From: Clostridiales bacterium
GTDB lineage: Bacteria > Bacillota > Clostridia > Christensenellales > Aristaeellaceae
NCBI GenBank assembly: GCA_019420065.1
Contig: JAHZHX010000021.1
Span: 7,266 to 30,098 of the forward strand
Length of the DNA stretch: 22,833 nt
Direction: 5' to 3'
Below are positions 8,206 through 14,884 of the stretch, in pieces (position 1 is the stretch's first letter; every line of letters starts with the position of its first letter). Position numbers and translations under genes: made by a program. The notes below the pieces were generated by a model. That model was given only the letters and a program-made list of their open reading frames with translations. It made no database searches and had not been told where the DNA came from.

Positions 8206-9159
8206 TTACGCATCATAATGGACGTTCTTGTTGGTGATGCGCAGCGTGGAGGCGGTAACCGCCAGCAGGATCACGAAGAACAGCAGCGCGTTGACGGCCG
8301 CGCGGTCGATGCGGAAATCGCGGAAGGCCAAACGATAGATGTAGTACACGAAAACTTCCGTGGAGTTGTAGGGGCCGCCCTGCGTCAGTACGTCAACCGA
8401 CTGGAAGACCTTCATGGAGGAGATGAACGTGGTGATGAATAAAAACAGCGTGGTGGGGGAGAGCAGCGGCAGCGTAATGTAGCGGAAACGCTGGAAGCCG
8501 TTGGCGCCGTCCAGCTCGGCCGCCTCGTAATAATCCTGAGAGATGCCCAGCATGTTGGACAGGTAGATCATCATGCCGTAGCCCACGCCGTGCCAGCCGG
8601 TCAGGATCAGCACCGACACCATGGACATGCCGCGCGCTTCCAGCCAGTTGACGGGCTGAAGTCCAAGGGCTTTGAGCGCGACGTTGACAATGCCGTAGTC
8701 CTTGTTGAGCATCCACAGGAAGATGATGGCGCAGGTGGACATGGCGATATAGCGGGGCATAAAGATGATGGCACGCATGGCAGAAAAGGGCTTGTTCAGC
8801 TTGTTGAACAAGAGCGCCAGCGCCAGGCCCAGGATCAGCACGATGGCAATGTAACCGATCGTGTAAATCCCCGTTACGCGCAGCGTATTGAACAGATAGC
8901 GTTTGCCAACAGAGCTGGTAAAGAGCCAGTTCCAGTTTTTCCAGCCGACATACTGGTAATCCAGCTTGAGCAGGTTCCAGTTGGTGAAGCTGATTTGCAC
9001 CAGTTTGCACAGCGGATAGTAGGTCAGCAGAGCCAGCAGCAGCACGGCGGGAAGGGCGCAGGCCATATCCGACCAGGAGTGGCGCTCCTTGAGCTTAACA
9101 TAATGATCGCCGATTTGTACGATATTTCGATTCTTTCTTTTACCCATTCTCGTCACCAT
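8206..9159 (-). CDS. Carbohydrate ABC transporter permease (MalF/UgpA type)
   Basis: About 317 residues with six predicted membrane helices, the first at about 34-53, and the EAA loop YEAAELDGANGFQRFRYITL near residue 211. It forms the membrane channel with the permease encoded next. Start is uncertain: ATG at 9159 has no clear ribosome site, ATG at 9147 has only a weak GGTGA, and a TTG at 9165 is also in frame. It is separated from the binding-protein gene by a 140-base gap holding two stem-loops, which may lower permease expression relative to the binding protein. Confidence 0.92.
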   Translation of the reverse strand: MVTRMGKRKNRNIVQIGDHYVKLKERHSWSDMACALPAVLLLALLTYYPLCKLVQISFTNWNLLKLDYQYVGWKNWNWLFTSSVGKRYLFNTLRVTGIYTIGYIAIVLILGLALALLFNKLNKPFSAMRAIIFMPRYIAMSTCAIIFLWMLNKDYGIVNVALKALGLQPVNWLEARGMSMVSVLILTGWHGVGYGMMIYLSNMLGISQDYYEAAELDGANGFQRFRYITLPLLSPTTLFLFITTFISSMKVFQSVDVLTQGGPYNSTEVFVYYIYRLAFRDFRIDRAAVNALLFFVILLAVTASTLRITNKNVHYDA

Positions 9160-9195
9160 ATTCAAAGAATTTTGCGGTAGGTATGCCGGTGATCT

Positions 9196-9254
9196 CGGGA
9201 AACATCAGAAAATGCGCAAATAAAAAAATGCCCCTCAATTTCTGATGTTTCCCG
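9196..9254. repeat. Long stem-loop: 16-bp perfect inverted repeat
   Basis: CGGGAAACATCAGAAA (9196-9211) and its exact complement (9239-9254) flank a 27-base AT-rich loop, in the gap between binding-protein and permease genes. It could be an mRNA-stabilising or processing element, or a remnant of a small repeat. Confidence 0.75.
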
Positions 9255-9260
9255 GGATCC

Positions 9261-9288
9261 GCATCCCGGGGGAAGCCCCCCGGGATGC
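9261..9288. repeat. GC-rich hairpin after the binding-protein gene
   Basis: Twelve-base arms GCATCCCGGGGG and complement with a 4-base loop, 20 bases past the binding-protein stop. No U-tract follows on the minus strand, so it looks like a 3' mRNA-stability hairpin or leaky terminator rather than a full stop. Confidence 0.75.
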
Positions 9289-9308
9289 ATTAGGTAGCGA
9301 TGCAGGAA

Positions 9309-10595
9309 TTACTGCTGGTCAGCCAGGTACTCGTTCAGCTCTTCGATCAGCATCTCCCAGCCTTCTTCTACGTCGAGCTTTTCGACCATGATCTGGCCCA
9401 TATAGCTCTCGAAGATGTCGCCGCAGGTGTCAAAGTAGGCGCTCTGGGGCTTCTTTTCGAAGCTGGTGATGTTCTCGATCACATTGCCCATGGCCGGCAG
9501 CGCTTCATAGAAGCGATCCATGTCAGCCTTGTTCTCCAGAGCGGAGAGGTGGGTGGGCATATAGGAGGTAGCGATGGCGAAGTCGATGGTGTACTGCGCG
9601 CTGGTGAACCACTGCATGAACTGGAAGGCAGCGTTCTTGACCTGCTGCGGGTTGTTGGAGGGCAGGATGAAGGTGCCGCCGGCAACCAGCTGGTTGTTCT
9701 TGCCAGTGCTCATGGCCGGGGGAACAGCGATGCCAACGGTGAAGTTGGACTTGTTCTGCAGGTTGTTGTAGTTGGCGGTGGTGTAGAGCATAACGCCGGC
9801 GCTGTCGCCGCTGGTGAACACGGCCTGGCAGGTAGAGGAATCCTGTACCCAGTTGATCCAGCCGTTATCCGTCCACTCGCGCAGCTGCTTGGTCACGGCC
9901 AGGGCTTCCTCGGTATCCAGACCGGTGACTTCCTTGCCATCCTTGTCCACGGTAATCATGGAGGCGTTCAGGTTGCTGTAGATCGGATAGAAATAGGCGT
10001 TGTCCCACAGGGGAATGGTGATGACGGGCTTCTGGGTGGCGTTGTACACGGTCTCCAGGTAAGCGGGCATTTCTTCCCAAGTGGCGGGGAAGGTCACGTT
10101 CAGGCTGGCCAGCAGCTCGGTGTTATAATAAGCAACCTGACCGGACTGCATCACGGGCAGCGCCACCTGATGGCCGTCCACCTGCATGGCATCCAGGAAG
10201 CCGCCTACGAGGTCGGTCATATCCAGGCCGTAGTGCTCGATGTAGGGATCGAGGTTCTCAATGATGCCGCTGTCGGCATAGGCCTTCAGACGGGGTACAT
10301 TGATGAAAGCACAGCCGGGAACGTCCACGCCGGCGGCGTTGGCGGCGGCCAAAGCGGTGTTGATGTTGTTGTAGCTGGTCATGAAAACTTCTTCAACGGT
10401 AATCAGCTCATGGGTAGCGTTGAACTCTTCGATGATGCGGCTGATGACGGCCATGTCATCCTCGTCGTTCAAGGTGTTCCAGAAAATAACTTTGGTGGGC
10501 TCGGTTACGTCATAATTCACTTCGTCAGCGAAAGAGACGGCGGAGATGCTGGTCAGCATCAACAGAGCCAGTGCGAGAGCGAAAAACTTTTTCAT
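9309..10595 (-). CDS. Extracellular sugar-binding protein of ABC importer (UgpB-like)
   Basis: 428 residues. A Sec signal peptide (lysines at 2-3, hydrophobic core, SFA-DEV cleavage-like site near 23) lacks the lipobox cysteine normally used to anchor such proteins in Gram-positive bacteria. The mature part has the family-1 binding-protein look: an early IFWNT strand, a VALPVMQSGQVAYYNTELL segment, and an FMQWFTS segment near the C-terminus. ATG at 10595 has AAAGGAG 8 bases upstream. It is the first gene of the importer operon, led by a near-consensus promoter at 10659-10687. Substrate not deducible; no glycosidase is adjacent. Confidence 0.92.
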   Translation of the reverse strand: MKKFFALALALLMLTSISAVSFADEVNYDVTEPTKVIFWNTLNDEDDMAVISRIIEEFNATHELITVEEVFMTSYNNINTALAAANAAGVDVPGCAFINVPRLKAYADSGIIENLDPYIEHYGLDMTDLVGGFLDAMQVDGHQVALPVMQSGQVAYYNTELLASLNVTFPATWEEMPAYLETVYNATQKPVITIPLWDNAYFYPIYSNLNASMITVDKDGKEVTGLDTEEALAVTKQLREWTDNGWINWVQDSSTCQAVFTSGDSAGVMLYTTANYNNLQNKSNFTVGIAVPPAMSTGKNNQLVAGGTFILPSNNPQQVKNAAFQFMQWFTSAQYTIDFAIATSYMPTHLSALENKADMDRFYEALPAMGNVIENITSFEKKPQSAYFDTCGDIFESYMGQIMVEKLDVEEGWEMLIEELNEYLADQQ

Positions 10596-10620
10596 GGGAC
10601 AAGCTCCTTTGCTATATTGT

Positions 10621-10645
10621 TGTGCAGAAAACGGTATTCCGCACA
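10621..10645 (-). promoter_or_regulatory. 5' UTR stem-loop of the binding-protein mRNA
   Basis: TGTGC(G)GAA pairs with TTC(T)GCACA around a 7-base loop, with one G-T pair. It sits only about 7 bases after the expected transcription start, a position typical for 5' end mRNA stabilisation. Confidence 0.45.
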
Positions 10646-10658
10646 TACTGCTGTTATA

Positions 10659-10687
10659 ATTGTATAATAACATGCTGTATATGTCAA
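10659..10687 (-). promoter_or_regulatory. Strong sigma-A promoter of the sugar importer operon
   Basis: On the minus strand TTGACA (10682-10687), 17 bases, TACAAT (10659-10664). The -35 is consensus and the -10 differs from consensus by one base. Confidence 0.85.
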
Positions 10688-10729
10688 CTATTTTTACAAA
10701 ATTAACATGAAAAAATATAGAAGATGCAT

Positions 10730-10739
10730 AAACCGGTTT
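10730..10739. promoter_or_regulatory. Palindrome AAACCGGTTT, candidate LacI-type operator
   Basis: A perfect 10-bp palindrome overlapping the -35 of a plus-strand promoter and about 43 bases upstream of the importer promoter. A central CG flanked by A/T arms is common in LacI-family operators. No LacI-family gene is in the window. Confidence 0.35.
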
Positions 10740-10766
10740 GACAATTATGATCTGGTACGATATAAA
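10738..10766 (+). promoter_or_regulatory. sigma-A promoter upstream of sigma module B
   Basis: TTGACA (10738-10743), 17 bases, TATAAA (10761-10766). It lies directly upstream of the ECF-type promoter at 10781-10809, giving a tandem housekeeping plus ECF arrangement. Confidence 0.65.
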
Positions 10767-10780
10767 TATAGAAAATGACA

Positions 10781-10809
10781 TGCAACCTTTGGCCGGAGCG
10801 CCGCGTCTA
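10781..10809 (+). promoter_or_regulatory. ECF-type promoter upstream of sigma module B
   Basis: TGCAAC (10781-10786), 17 bases, CGTCTA (10804-10809). Identical -10 and spacing to the element before module A (2217-2245), and the -35 resembles known ECF (sigma-M/W-like) elements. Confidence 0.65.
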
Positions 10810-10840
10810 ATGAATATACGATGGAAGGAGGCGGTTGTGC

Positions 10841-11314
10841 GTGGAACGCGATACGTTTGCGGCGCAGGTGACGGCGATGGAGCGCTCGCTCTACTGCGTG
10901 GCGCGCGCCTATCTGCACAGCGAGGCGGACTGCGAGGACGCGCTGCAAAACGCCATTTTGCGCGCCTGGGAAAAGGCGGACAGCTTGAGAGAGGAAAAAT
11001 ACTTTAAAACCTGGATCACCCGCATTCTGATCAACTGCTGCAAGGAGACGCTGCGCCGCCGCAGGCGGGAAATAATCGGGGAGGTGCCCGAGCGTCCCGC
11101 GCCGCCGCAGGACGGCGACGGCCTGCTGTGGGAAGCCTTAACGGAGCTGGATGAAAAATACCGCATTATGCTGGTGCTGTTTTATCGGGACGGATACGAG
11201 ATCAGCGAGATCAGCCGTATTCTGCATCTGCCGCAGGGAACGGTGAAAAACCGCCTATTCCGCGCCCGTCAGCATCTCAAGAAAGAATTATGCCGGGAGG
11301 AGGCGTTAATATGA
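10841..11314 (+). CDS. ECF-subfamily RNA polymerase sigma-70 factor (module B)
   Basis: About 157 residues. Region 2 contains CEDALQNAILRAWEKA and YFKTWITRILINCC; region 4.2 contains YEISEISRILHLPQGTVKNRL. The GTG at 10841 is preferred because AAGGAGG (10825-10831) is 9 bases upstream; the TTG at 10835 would be only 3 bases from it. Its stop overlaps the anti-sigma ATG (ATGA at 11311-11314), so translation is coupled. Similar in order and motifs to the sigma factor at 2285. Confidence 0.92.
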   Translation: MERDTFAAQVTAMERSLYCVARAYLHSEADCEDALQNAILRAWEKADSLREEKYFKTWITRILINCCKETLRRRRREIIGEVPERPAPPQDGDGLLWEALTELDEKYRIMLVLFYRDGYEISEISRILHLPQGTVKNRLFRARQHLKKELCREEALI

Positions 11315-12132
11315 CCTGGAACAGGGAAAGAATGGACCGCGCGTTTGGAACAACGCCTGCTTCGTTTGGTCAGGCCATGCAGGAGGCGCTTGCGAAATGC
11401 GAGCCCAGACCCAAGAAAAGCGCACGCCGCGCGCCCGCCAAAATGATCGTTATTGCGGCGGCGCTGGCGCTTCTGTGCGGCGCGGCGCTGGCGGCGGTCA
11501 ATAACTACGGCATGGATTGGTGGTTTACCGGGCGCTGGTCCTATATCCGCCGCCTGTATCCCGCGCTTTACCGGGAGGTAATGAACTGCCTGCAAACGGA
11601 TATCCCGCAGGAATCGAGCCTGGAAACGGATGGGCTGCGCGTGATCGTTGCCGAGGCGGCCTACCTGGCGGAATCCGGGAAAACATATGTGGAGATCGAG
11701 GTGGAGAACCTGCGGCCGGAGTATGAAATGCATCCCGCGTTCAACATGGATGTGGACGGCGCGCTGGGCGAAGAGCACGACTTGCACTGGCTATGGACGA
11801 AAAAGGGCTTTGGCGTGCCCGAGAAGGTCATGGACGACCCGGGAAAAACGCTTTTGCTTTACGAAGGGGAAACGCTCTACGTTCCCGGCGTGGACGACGG
11901 GAAGGAGGAGGGCGACATGCTTGCTTATTCCGGCGGCTGCGATGTTGTGCGCGGCGAGGACGGCCGGGTGCTGATCCTGCTGGAGTGCTGGGAGGATATT
12001 GCCCGCTATGCCGATGCCGAGGGCTGGCTGCATCTGCGTTTGCCCTTCAGCACCCGCACGTTTGCGGACGACGAGTATGGCGAGGTGATCGACAAGGGAG
12101 AAATAACGTTCAGAATTGATATGCGGCGCTGA
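11311..12132 (+). CDS. Single-pass membrane protein, putative anti-sigma factor (module B)
   Basis: 273 residues. The N-terminus carries MDRAFGTTPASFGQAMQEAL (about 8-27), matching the module A protein at the D-R-x-F-G, P-A-x-F and A-L positions. One transmembrane helix lies at about 47-66, followed by an extracytoplasmic domain of about 200 residues rich in acidic and aromatic residues. The ATG at 11311 is preceded by GGGAGGAGG; an in-frame ATG at 11290 lies upstream of that ribosome site. Coupled to the sigma gene by a 4-base overlap. Anti-sigma role is inferred from layout. The sensor domain is shorter than in module A and diverged. Confidence 0.77.
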   Translation: MTWNRERMDRAFGTTPASFGQAMQEALAKCEPRPKKSARRAPAKMIVIAAALALLCGAALAAVNNYGMDWWFTGRWSYIRRLYPALYREVMNCLQTDIPQESSLETDGLRVIVAEAAYLAESGKTYVEIEVENLRPEYEMHPAFNMDVDGALGEEHDLHWLWTKKGFGVPEKVMDDPGKTLLLYEGETLYVPGVDDGKEEGDMLAYSGGCDVVRGEDGRVLILLECWEDIARYADAEGWLHLRLPFSTRTFADDEYGEVIDKGEITFRIDMRR

Positions 12133-12185
12133 GGCGGCACCTTTGCCTTTCTTCGTCATAGCATGGAGAAAGAGGGGGTGCGGTC

Positions 12186-13007
12186 ATGGGGCTGTGGATC
12201 GCAGATGAGAACAATGGGCTGCTCTGCCTGACGAGCAGCAGGAGGCGGAACTTGTGCCGCGCGCCTTTGTGCCTTTGCGCCAGCGGCAATACCGTGGTAT
12301 GCGCGCAGCGCAACACCGCGCGCGTGTTTGCCATCGATACGGCGCAGGAACTGGCGGATTACCCTTTGCCGCCTGAGGTGCGGCGCATGTGCGCGCTGCC
12401 CGGAGCGCTCTACTGCCTGAGCGCCGAGGCCGACAGCGTAAGCCTGCTGTGCCCCCTGACGGGGCGGCTGCGGCTGTGCGTGCAGGCAGGGTGCTACCCG
12501 CGCGATCTATGCCTGAGTCCCTGCCGCCGTTTGCTGGCGGCGGCGGGCGGCGCGTCGGGGACGCTGTACCTGTACCGCAGCGAGGATCTGAGCCTTTCCC
12601 GCCGCGTGATGCTGCCGGGCGTGGTCTATGCGGCGTGCTTTTGCGGCGCGGGACTGGCGGCGCTGTGCGCGGTGGAGGAAAACGAGGTATCAAGCCGTCT
12701 GTACCGCATTTCGACGCGCGGCGTAATCAGCGAGGCGCTGTGTCTGCCAGGGCTGCCCGGCGCGCTGCTGCCCTTGCCAGACGGCGGCATGCTGGTGGGG
12801 GTGCTGGGAACGCTTTTGCGCCTGCGGGCGGACGGACGTATTGCCCAGCGGTTTTCGGCCGCGCTTCCGGGCAGGCTGCGCGGCGGCGCGGATGCGGCGC
12901 TGTGCGCCGACCCGCTTTCGGGACAGGTGCTGCGCGTGCCTTTTTCCGGGGCGCGCCCGGCGGTAATTTACGAGGGCGACACGCCCGCGGATATGCTGAT
13001 CACATAA
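12186..13007 (+). CDS. Cysteine-rich beta-propeller-like protein, unknown function
   Basis: 273 residues, no signal peptide or membrane helix. Repeating short strands of the type G-x-L-Y-x-L-S and R-x-L-A-A-A-G-G suggest a WD40/YncE-like propeller. I count 17 cysteines, an unusually high share spread along the whole chain (for example CLC, CFC, CLSPC). AGGGGGTG precedes the ATG. It follows the anti-sigma gene by 53 bases on the same strand with no terminator seen, so it may belong to the ECF module B operon. The local DNA is very GC-rich (46 of 60 in 12421-12480). Function is not known. Confidence 0.75.
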   Translation: MGLWIADENNGLLCLTSSRRRNLCRAPLCLCASGNTVVCAQRNTARVFAIDTAQELADYPLPPEVRRMCALPGALYCLSAEADSVSLLCPLTGRLRLCVQAGCYPRDLCLSPCRRLLAAAGGASGTLYLYRSEDLSLSRRVMLPGVVYAACFCGAGLAALCAVEENEVSSRLYRISTRGVISEALCLPGLPGALLPLPDGGMLVGVLGTLLRLRADGRIAQRFSAALPGRLRGGADAALCADPLSGQVLRVPFSGARPAVIYEGDTPADMLIT

Positions 13008-13075
13008 GTCGGAGAAAAGCTGCGCCGTAAAGGCATTCGTTCGATAATCTTAATGATTTCCTAATCAATCCGCGC

Positions 13076-13104
13076 TTGCTTTTCAGCGGTCCAGCCGATA
13101 TAAT
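13076..13104 (+). promoter_or_regulatory. sigma-A promoter for glsB-kinase pair
   Basis: TTGCTT (13076-13081), 17 bases, consensus TATAAT (13099-13104), about 35 bases before the GlsB-like start. Confidence 0.8.
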
Positions 13105-13138
13105 AAGCGGGAAATCATCCCTGAGGAGGTATCCCGTA

Positions 13139-13390
13139 ATGTTTTGGCTGATTGTAAAAATTGCCCTGTGGGCGCTGGCGGGCTTTATTGCCTCGCGTTT
13201 GATGCAGAGCAGCATGAGTCTTTTGTGGAATGTGATCTTGGGTTTGGTAGGCGGCATGATCGGTTCCTTTGCCGCGCGGCTGATCGGGCTGACGGCGACC
13301 AATACGCTGGGCAGCATTCTGGTTTCCGTGGCGGGCGCGTGCCTGGTCATTTATCTTGCGCGCATCATCGTGCCGCGCATCAAGCGGTAA
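13139..13390 (+). CDS. GlsB/YeaQ/YmgE-family small membrane protein
   Basis: 83 residues, three hydrophobic segments. Typical family features are WLIVKIALWALAGFIAS at the start, a glycine-rich LGLVGGMIGSFAARL segment in the middle, and TLGSILVSVAGACLVIYL near the end. Known as transglycosylase-associated protein, a stress-linked inner-membrane protein of unclear mechanism. The ATG has GAGGAGGT 8 bases upstream; an in-frame start further up would precede the -10 element. The stop is immediately followed by the kinase ATG, so the two are co-transcribed. Confidence 0.88.
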   Translation: MFWLIVKIALWALAGFIASRLMQSSMSLLWNVILGLVGGMIGSFAARLIGLTATNTLGSILVSVAGACLVIYLARIIVPRIKR

Positions 13391-14428
13391 ATGATGCAGG
13401 ACTATTTGCGCGAGCAGGCGCGGCGGCATCCCGCCATGCAGCCGCAGGACGCCATCAAGCTGTGTTATCAGGCGGCCTTTGGCGCGGAGCATCTGCTGAA
13501 GGAACGGCAAAAGGCGGCTGCCTTTCTGCGTGAGGAGCTGGCCGCCTGCCCGGTGGCAGCGGACGAACCGCTGTATGAGTGGATATCGCCGCTGCTTTGC
13601 CGGGTCAATCTGCGCGCCTGGAAAGCGCGTATGTGGCCGGAGCAATGGCTGCTGCGGCTGTTTGAGCGCTCATGCGCGCCGGAAGCGCCGGGAAAAGAGG
13701 CGTTTGATGCGGCTCTGGAGGCGGTAACGGTGCTGTGCGCGGCGGGACAGGCTCCTTTTTCCATGCAGGCGTGGATGGAAGCAAAGAATGGTTATTTGCA
13801 GGGCGGGCTGCGGCCGGTACATCATTCGGAGCGCTACCGCGCGGCGGAAAAGCCGGCCTATCGGCTGGTAAGCGGGCGGCTTGCGCGCATGTTTCCGCTG
13901 CTGGGCGTGCTGCGGCGGAATGGGCCGCAGGTGATTGCTTTGGACGGCAGGGCGGCCAGCGGCAAGACGACGCTCTCGGAGGATTTTGCCGCCGTAACGG
14001 AGGCGGGGATCGTTCATATGGACGACTTTTTTCTGCCGCCTGCGCTGCGCACGCCGCAGCGGCTGCAAACGCCGGGCGGGAACGTGCATTATGAACGGTT
14101 CATGGACGAGGTGCTGCCGCGGCTGAAAAGCACCGCGGATTTTGCTTACCGGCGCTTTGACTGCGCAAGCATGGAGCTGCGGGGCGAGCGGGCGGTACGC
14201 GGAAGCAGTATTTATCTGGTCGAGGGGGCATACAGCTGTCATCCGGCTTTGCAGGCCTATATGGATGTGCGCGCCTTCAGCGACATAGACAGCCGGGAGC
14301 AGAAAGAACGGATTTTTCGCCGCAATGGCGCGGCGCAGCTGGCGCAATTTGAAACGCGCTGGATTCCGATGGAGGAAAGCTATTTTGCCGCCTATGGAAT
14401 CCGTGAAAATGCGCAGGTGATCCTGTAA
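13391..14428 (+). CDS. Uridine-kinase-like P-loop protein with unknown N-terminal domain
   Basis: 345 residues, two parts. The C-terminal half is a phosphoribulokinase/uridine-kinase-like P-loop fold: Walker A GRAASGKTT (186-194), an HMDDFF substrate loop (209-214), LVEGAYS (276-282), and an arginine-rich lid SREQKERIFRR (301-311). The N-terminal half (1-165) is a helical domain with QAAFGAEHLL (27-36) and GLRPVHHSERYR (139-150) that I do not recognise. The ATG abuts the GlsB stop with no gap and no clear ribosome site, implying translational coupling; ATG at 13394 is also possible. Phosphate acceptor unknown. Confidence 0.82.
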   Translation: MMQDYLREQARRHPAMQPQDAIKLCYQAAFGAEHLLKERQKAAAFLREELAACPVAADEPLYEWISPLLCRVNLRAWKARMWPEQWLLRLFERSCAPEAPGKEAFDAALEAVTVLCAAGQAPFSMQAWMEAKNGYLQGGLRPVHHSERYRAAEKPAYRLVSGRLARMFPLLGVLRRNGPQVIALDGRAASGKTTLSEDFAAVTEAGIVHMDDFFLPPALRTPQRLQTPGGNVHYERFMDEVLPRLKSTADFAYRRFDCASMELRGERAVRGSSIYLVEGAYSCHPALQAYMDVRAFSDIDSREQKERIFRRNGAAQLAQFETRWIPMEESYFAAYGIRENAQVIL

Positions 14429-14470
14429 AACGGCAGCATACAAAAAAGTAAAAAAATTTTCCAAAAACAC

Positions 14471-14499
14471 TTGCATTTTTTTCTGAAGTGCGCTATACT
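14471..14499 (+). promoter_or_regulatory. sigma-A promoter of tRNA-Arg
   Basis: TTGCAT (14471-14476), 17 bases, TATACT (14494-14499), 26 bases before the mature tRNA 5' end. Same hexamers as the moxR promoter. Confidence 0.8.
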
Positions 14500-14525
14500 G
14501 TATAAGCTGTCAGAGCGACAGTGAT

Positions 14526-14602
14526 GCGCCCCTAGCTCAGCTGGATAGAGTGTTTGACTACGAATCAAAAGGTCGTGGGTTCGAATCCCGCGGGGCGCGC
14601 CA
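14526..14602 (+). tRNA. tRNA-Arg (anticodon ACG)
   Basis: 77 bases with a full cloverleaf: acceptor GCGCCCC/GGGGCGC, D arm GCTC/GAGT, anticodon stem TTTGA/TCAAA with loop CTACGAA, T arm GTGGG-TTCGAAT-CCCGC, and an encoded CCA end. The A at position 34 is normally converted to inosine, reading CGU, CGC and CGA. Its 3' side faces the recombinase remnant, a usual integration arrangement. Confidence 0.97.
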
Positions 14603-14604
14603 GT

Positions 14605-14637
14605 AAAAAACCTTGAGAAATCAAGGTTTTTTCTTTT
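14605..14637 (+). terminator. Intrinsic terminator of tRNA-Arg
   Basis: AAAAAACCTTGA, loop GAAA, TCAAGGTTTTTT followed by more T, 2 bases after the CCA end. Confidence 0.92.
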
Positions 14638-14700
14638 TGTGTTTTGGGGTTTGGTTCTTGCCAAATCCTTTTTCTTTACACATTGGCACCGCGAAGGTGT

Positions 14701-14738
14701 AAAAAAGCCCGAAATTCGCCCAGATTTCGGGCTTTTTT
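14701..14738. terminator. Bidirectional terminator at the island edge
   Basis: Perfect 15-base arms, AAAAAAGCCCGAAAT and complement, with an 8-base loop. It works on both strands and closes the minus-strand kinase/regulator transcripts after the recombinase remnant. The stretch 14639-14700 holds no gene. Confidence 0.88.
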
Positions 14739-14752
14739 GATGTTTGCATTTG

Positions 14753-14884
14753 TCAACGCGCTATAAAGGATTGCTCAATTTGCGCTGAGGCCGCGATCAC
14801 TTTGTCCTCCATCGCATGTGCATATCTATCCATCGTCATGCGGATGTCGCTGTGCCCTGCGATACGTTTTATGCTCTTCTTAGT
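14753..14884 (-). pseudogene. C-terminal remnant of a tyrosine recombinase (phage/island integrase)
   Basis: Only about 43 codons survive before a TGA at 14753-14755. The frame reads IKRIAGHSDIRMTMDRYAHA and then an MEDKVIAASAQIEQ tail. This is the end of a phage-type integrase: the GHSD box with its catalytic histidine and the nucleophilic tyrosine of the RYAH motif. Upstream the frame hits a stop and runs into the AraB-like kinase gene, so the N-terminal and core parts, including the first catalytic arginine, are gone. It lies about 150 bases from the 3' end of tRNA-Arg and points towards it, as integrases of tRNA-inserted islands often do. It cannot be functional. Confidence 0.85.

Noticed and set aside
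9300..10667. 455-codon plus-strand open frame
   Set aside because: Antisense shadow of the UgpB-like gene, produced by its codon bias; G/H/V-rich translation without domains.
14392..14664. 90-codon minus-strand frame over the tRNA, containing GIRTHDLLIRSQTLYPAELG
   Set aside because: It is the antisense translation of tRNA-Arg, a classic false protein prediction; no ribosome site or other support.
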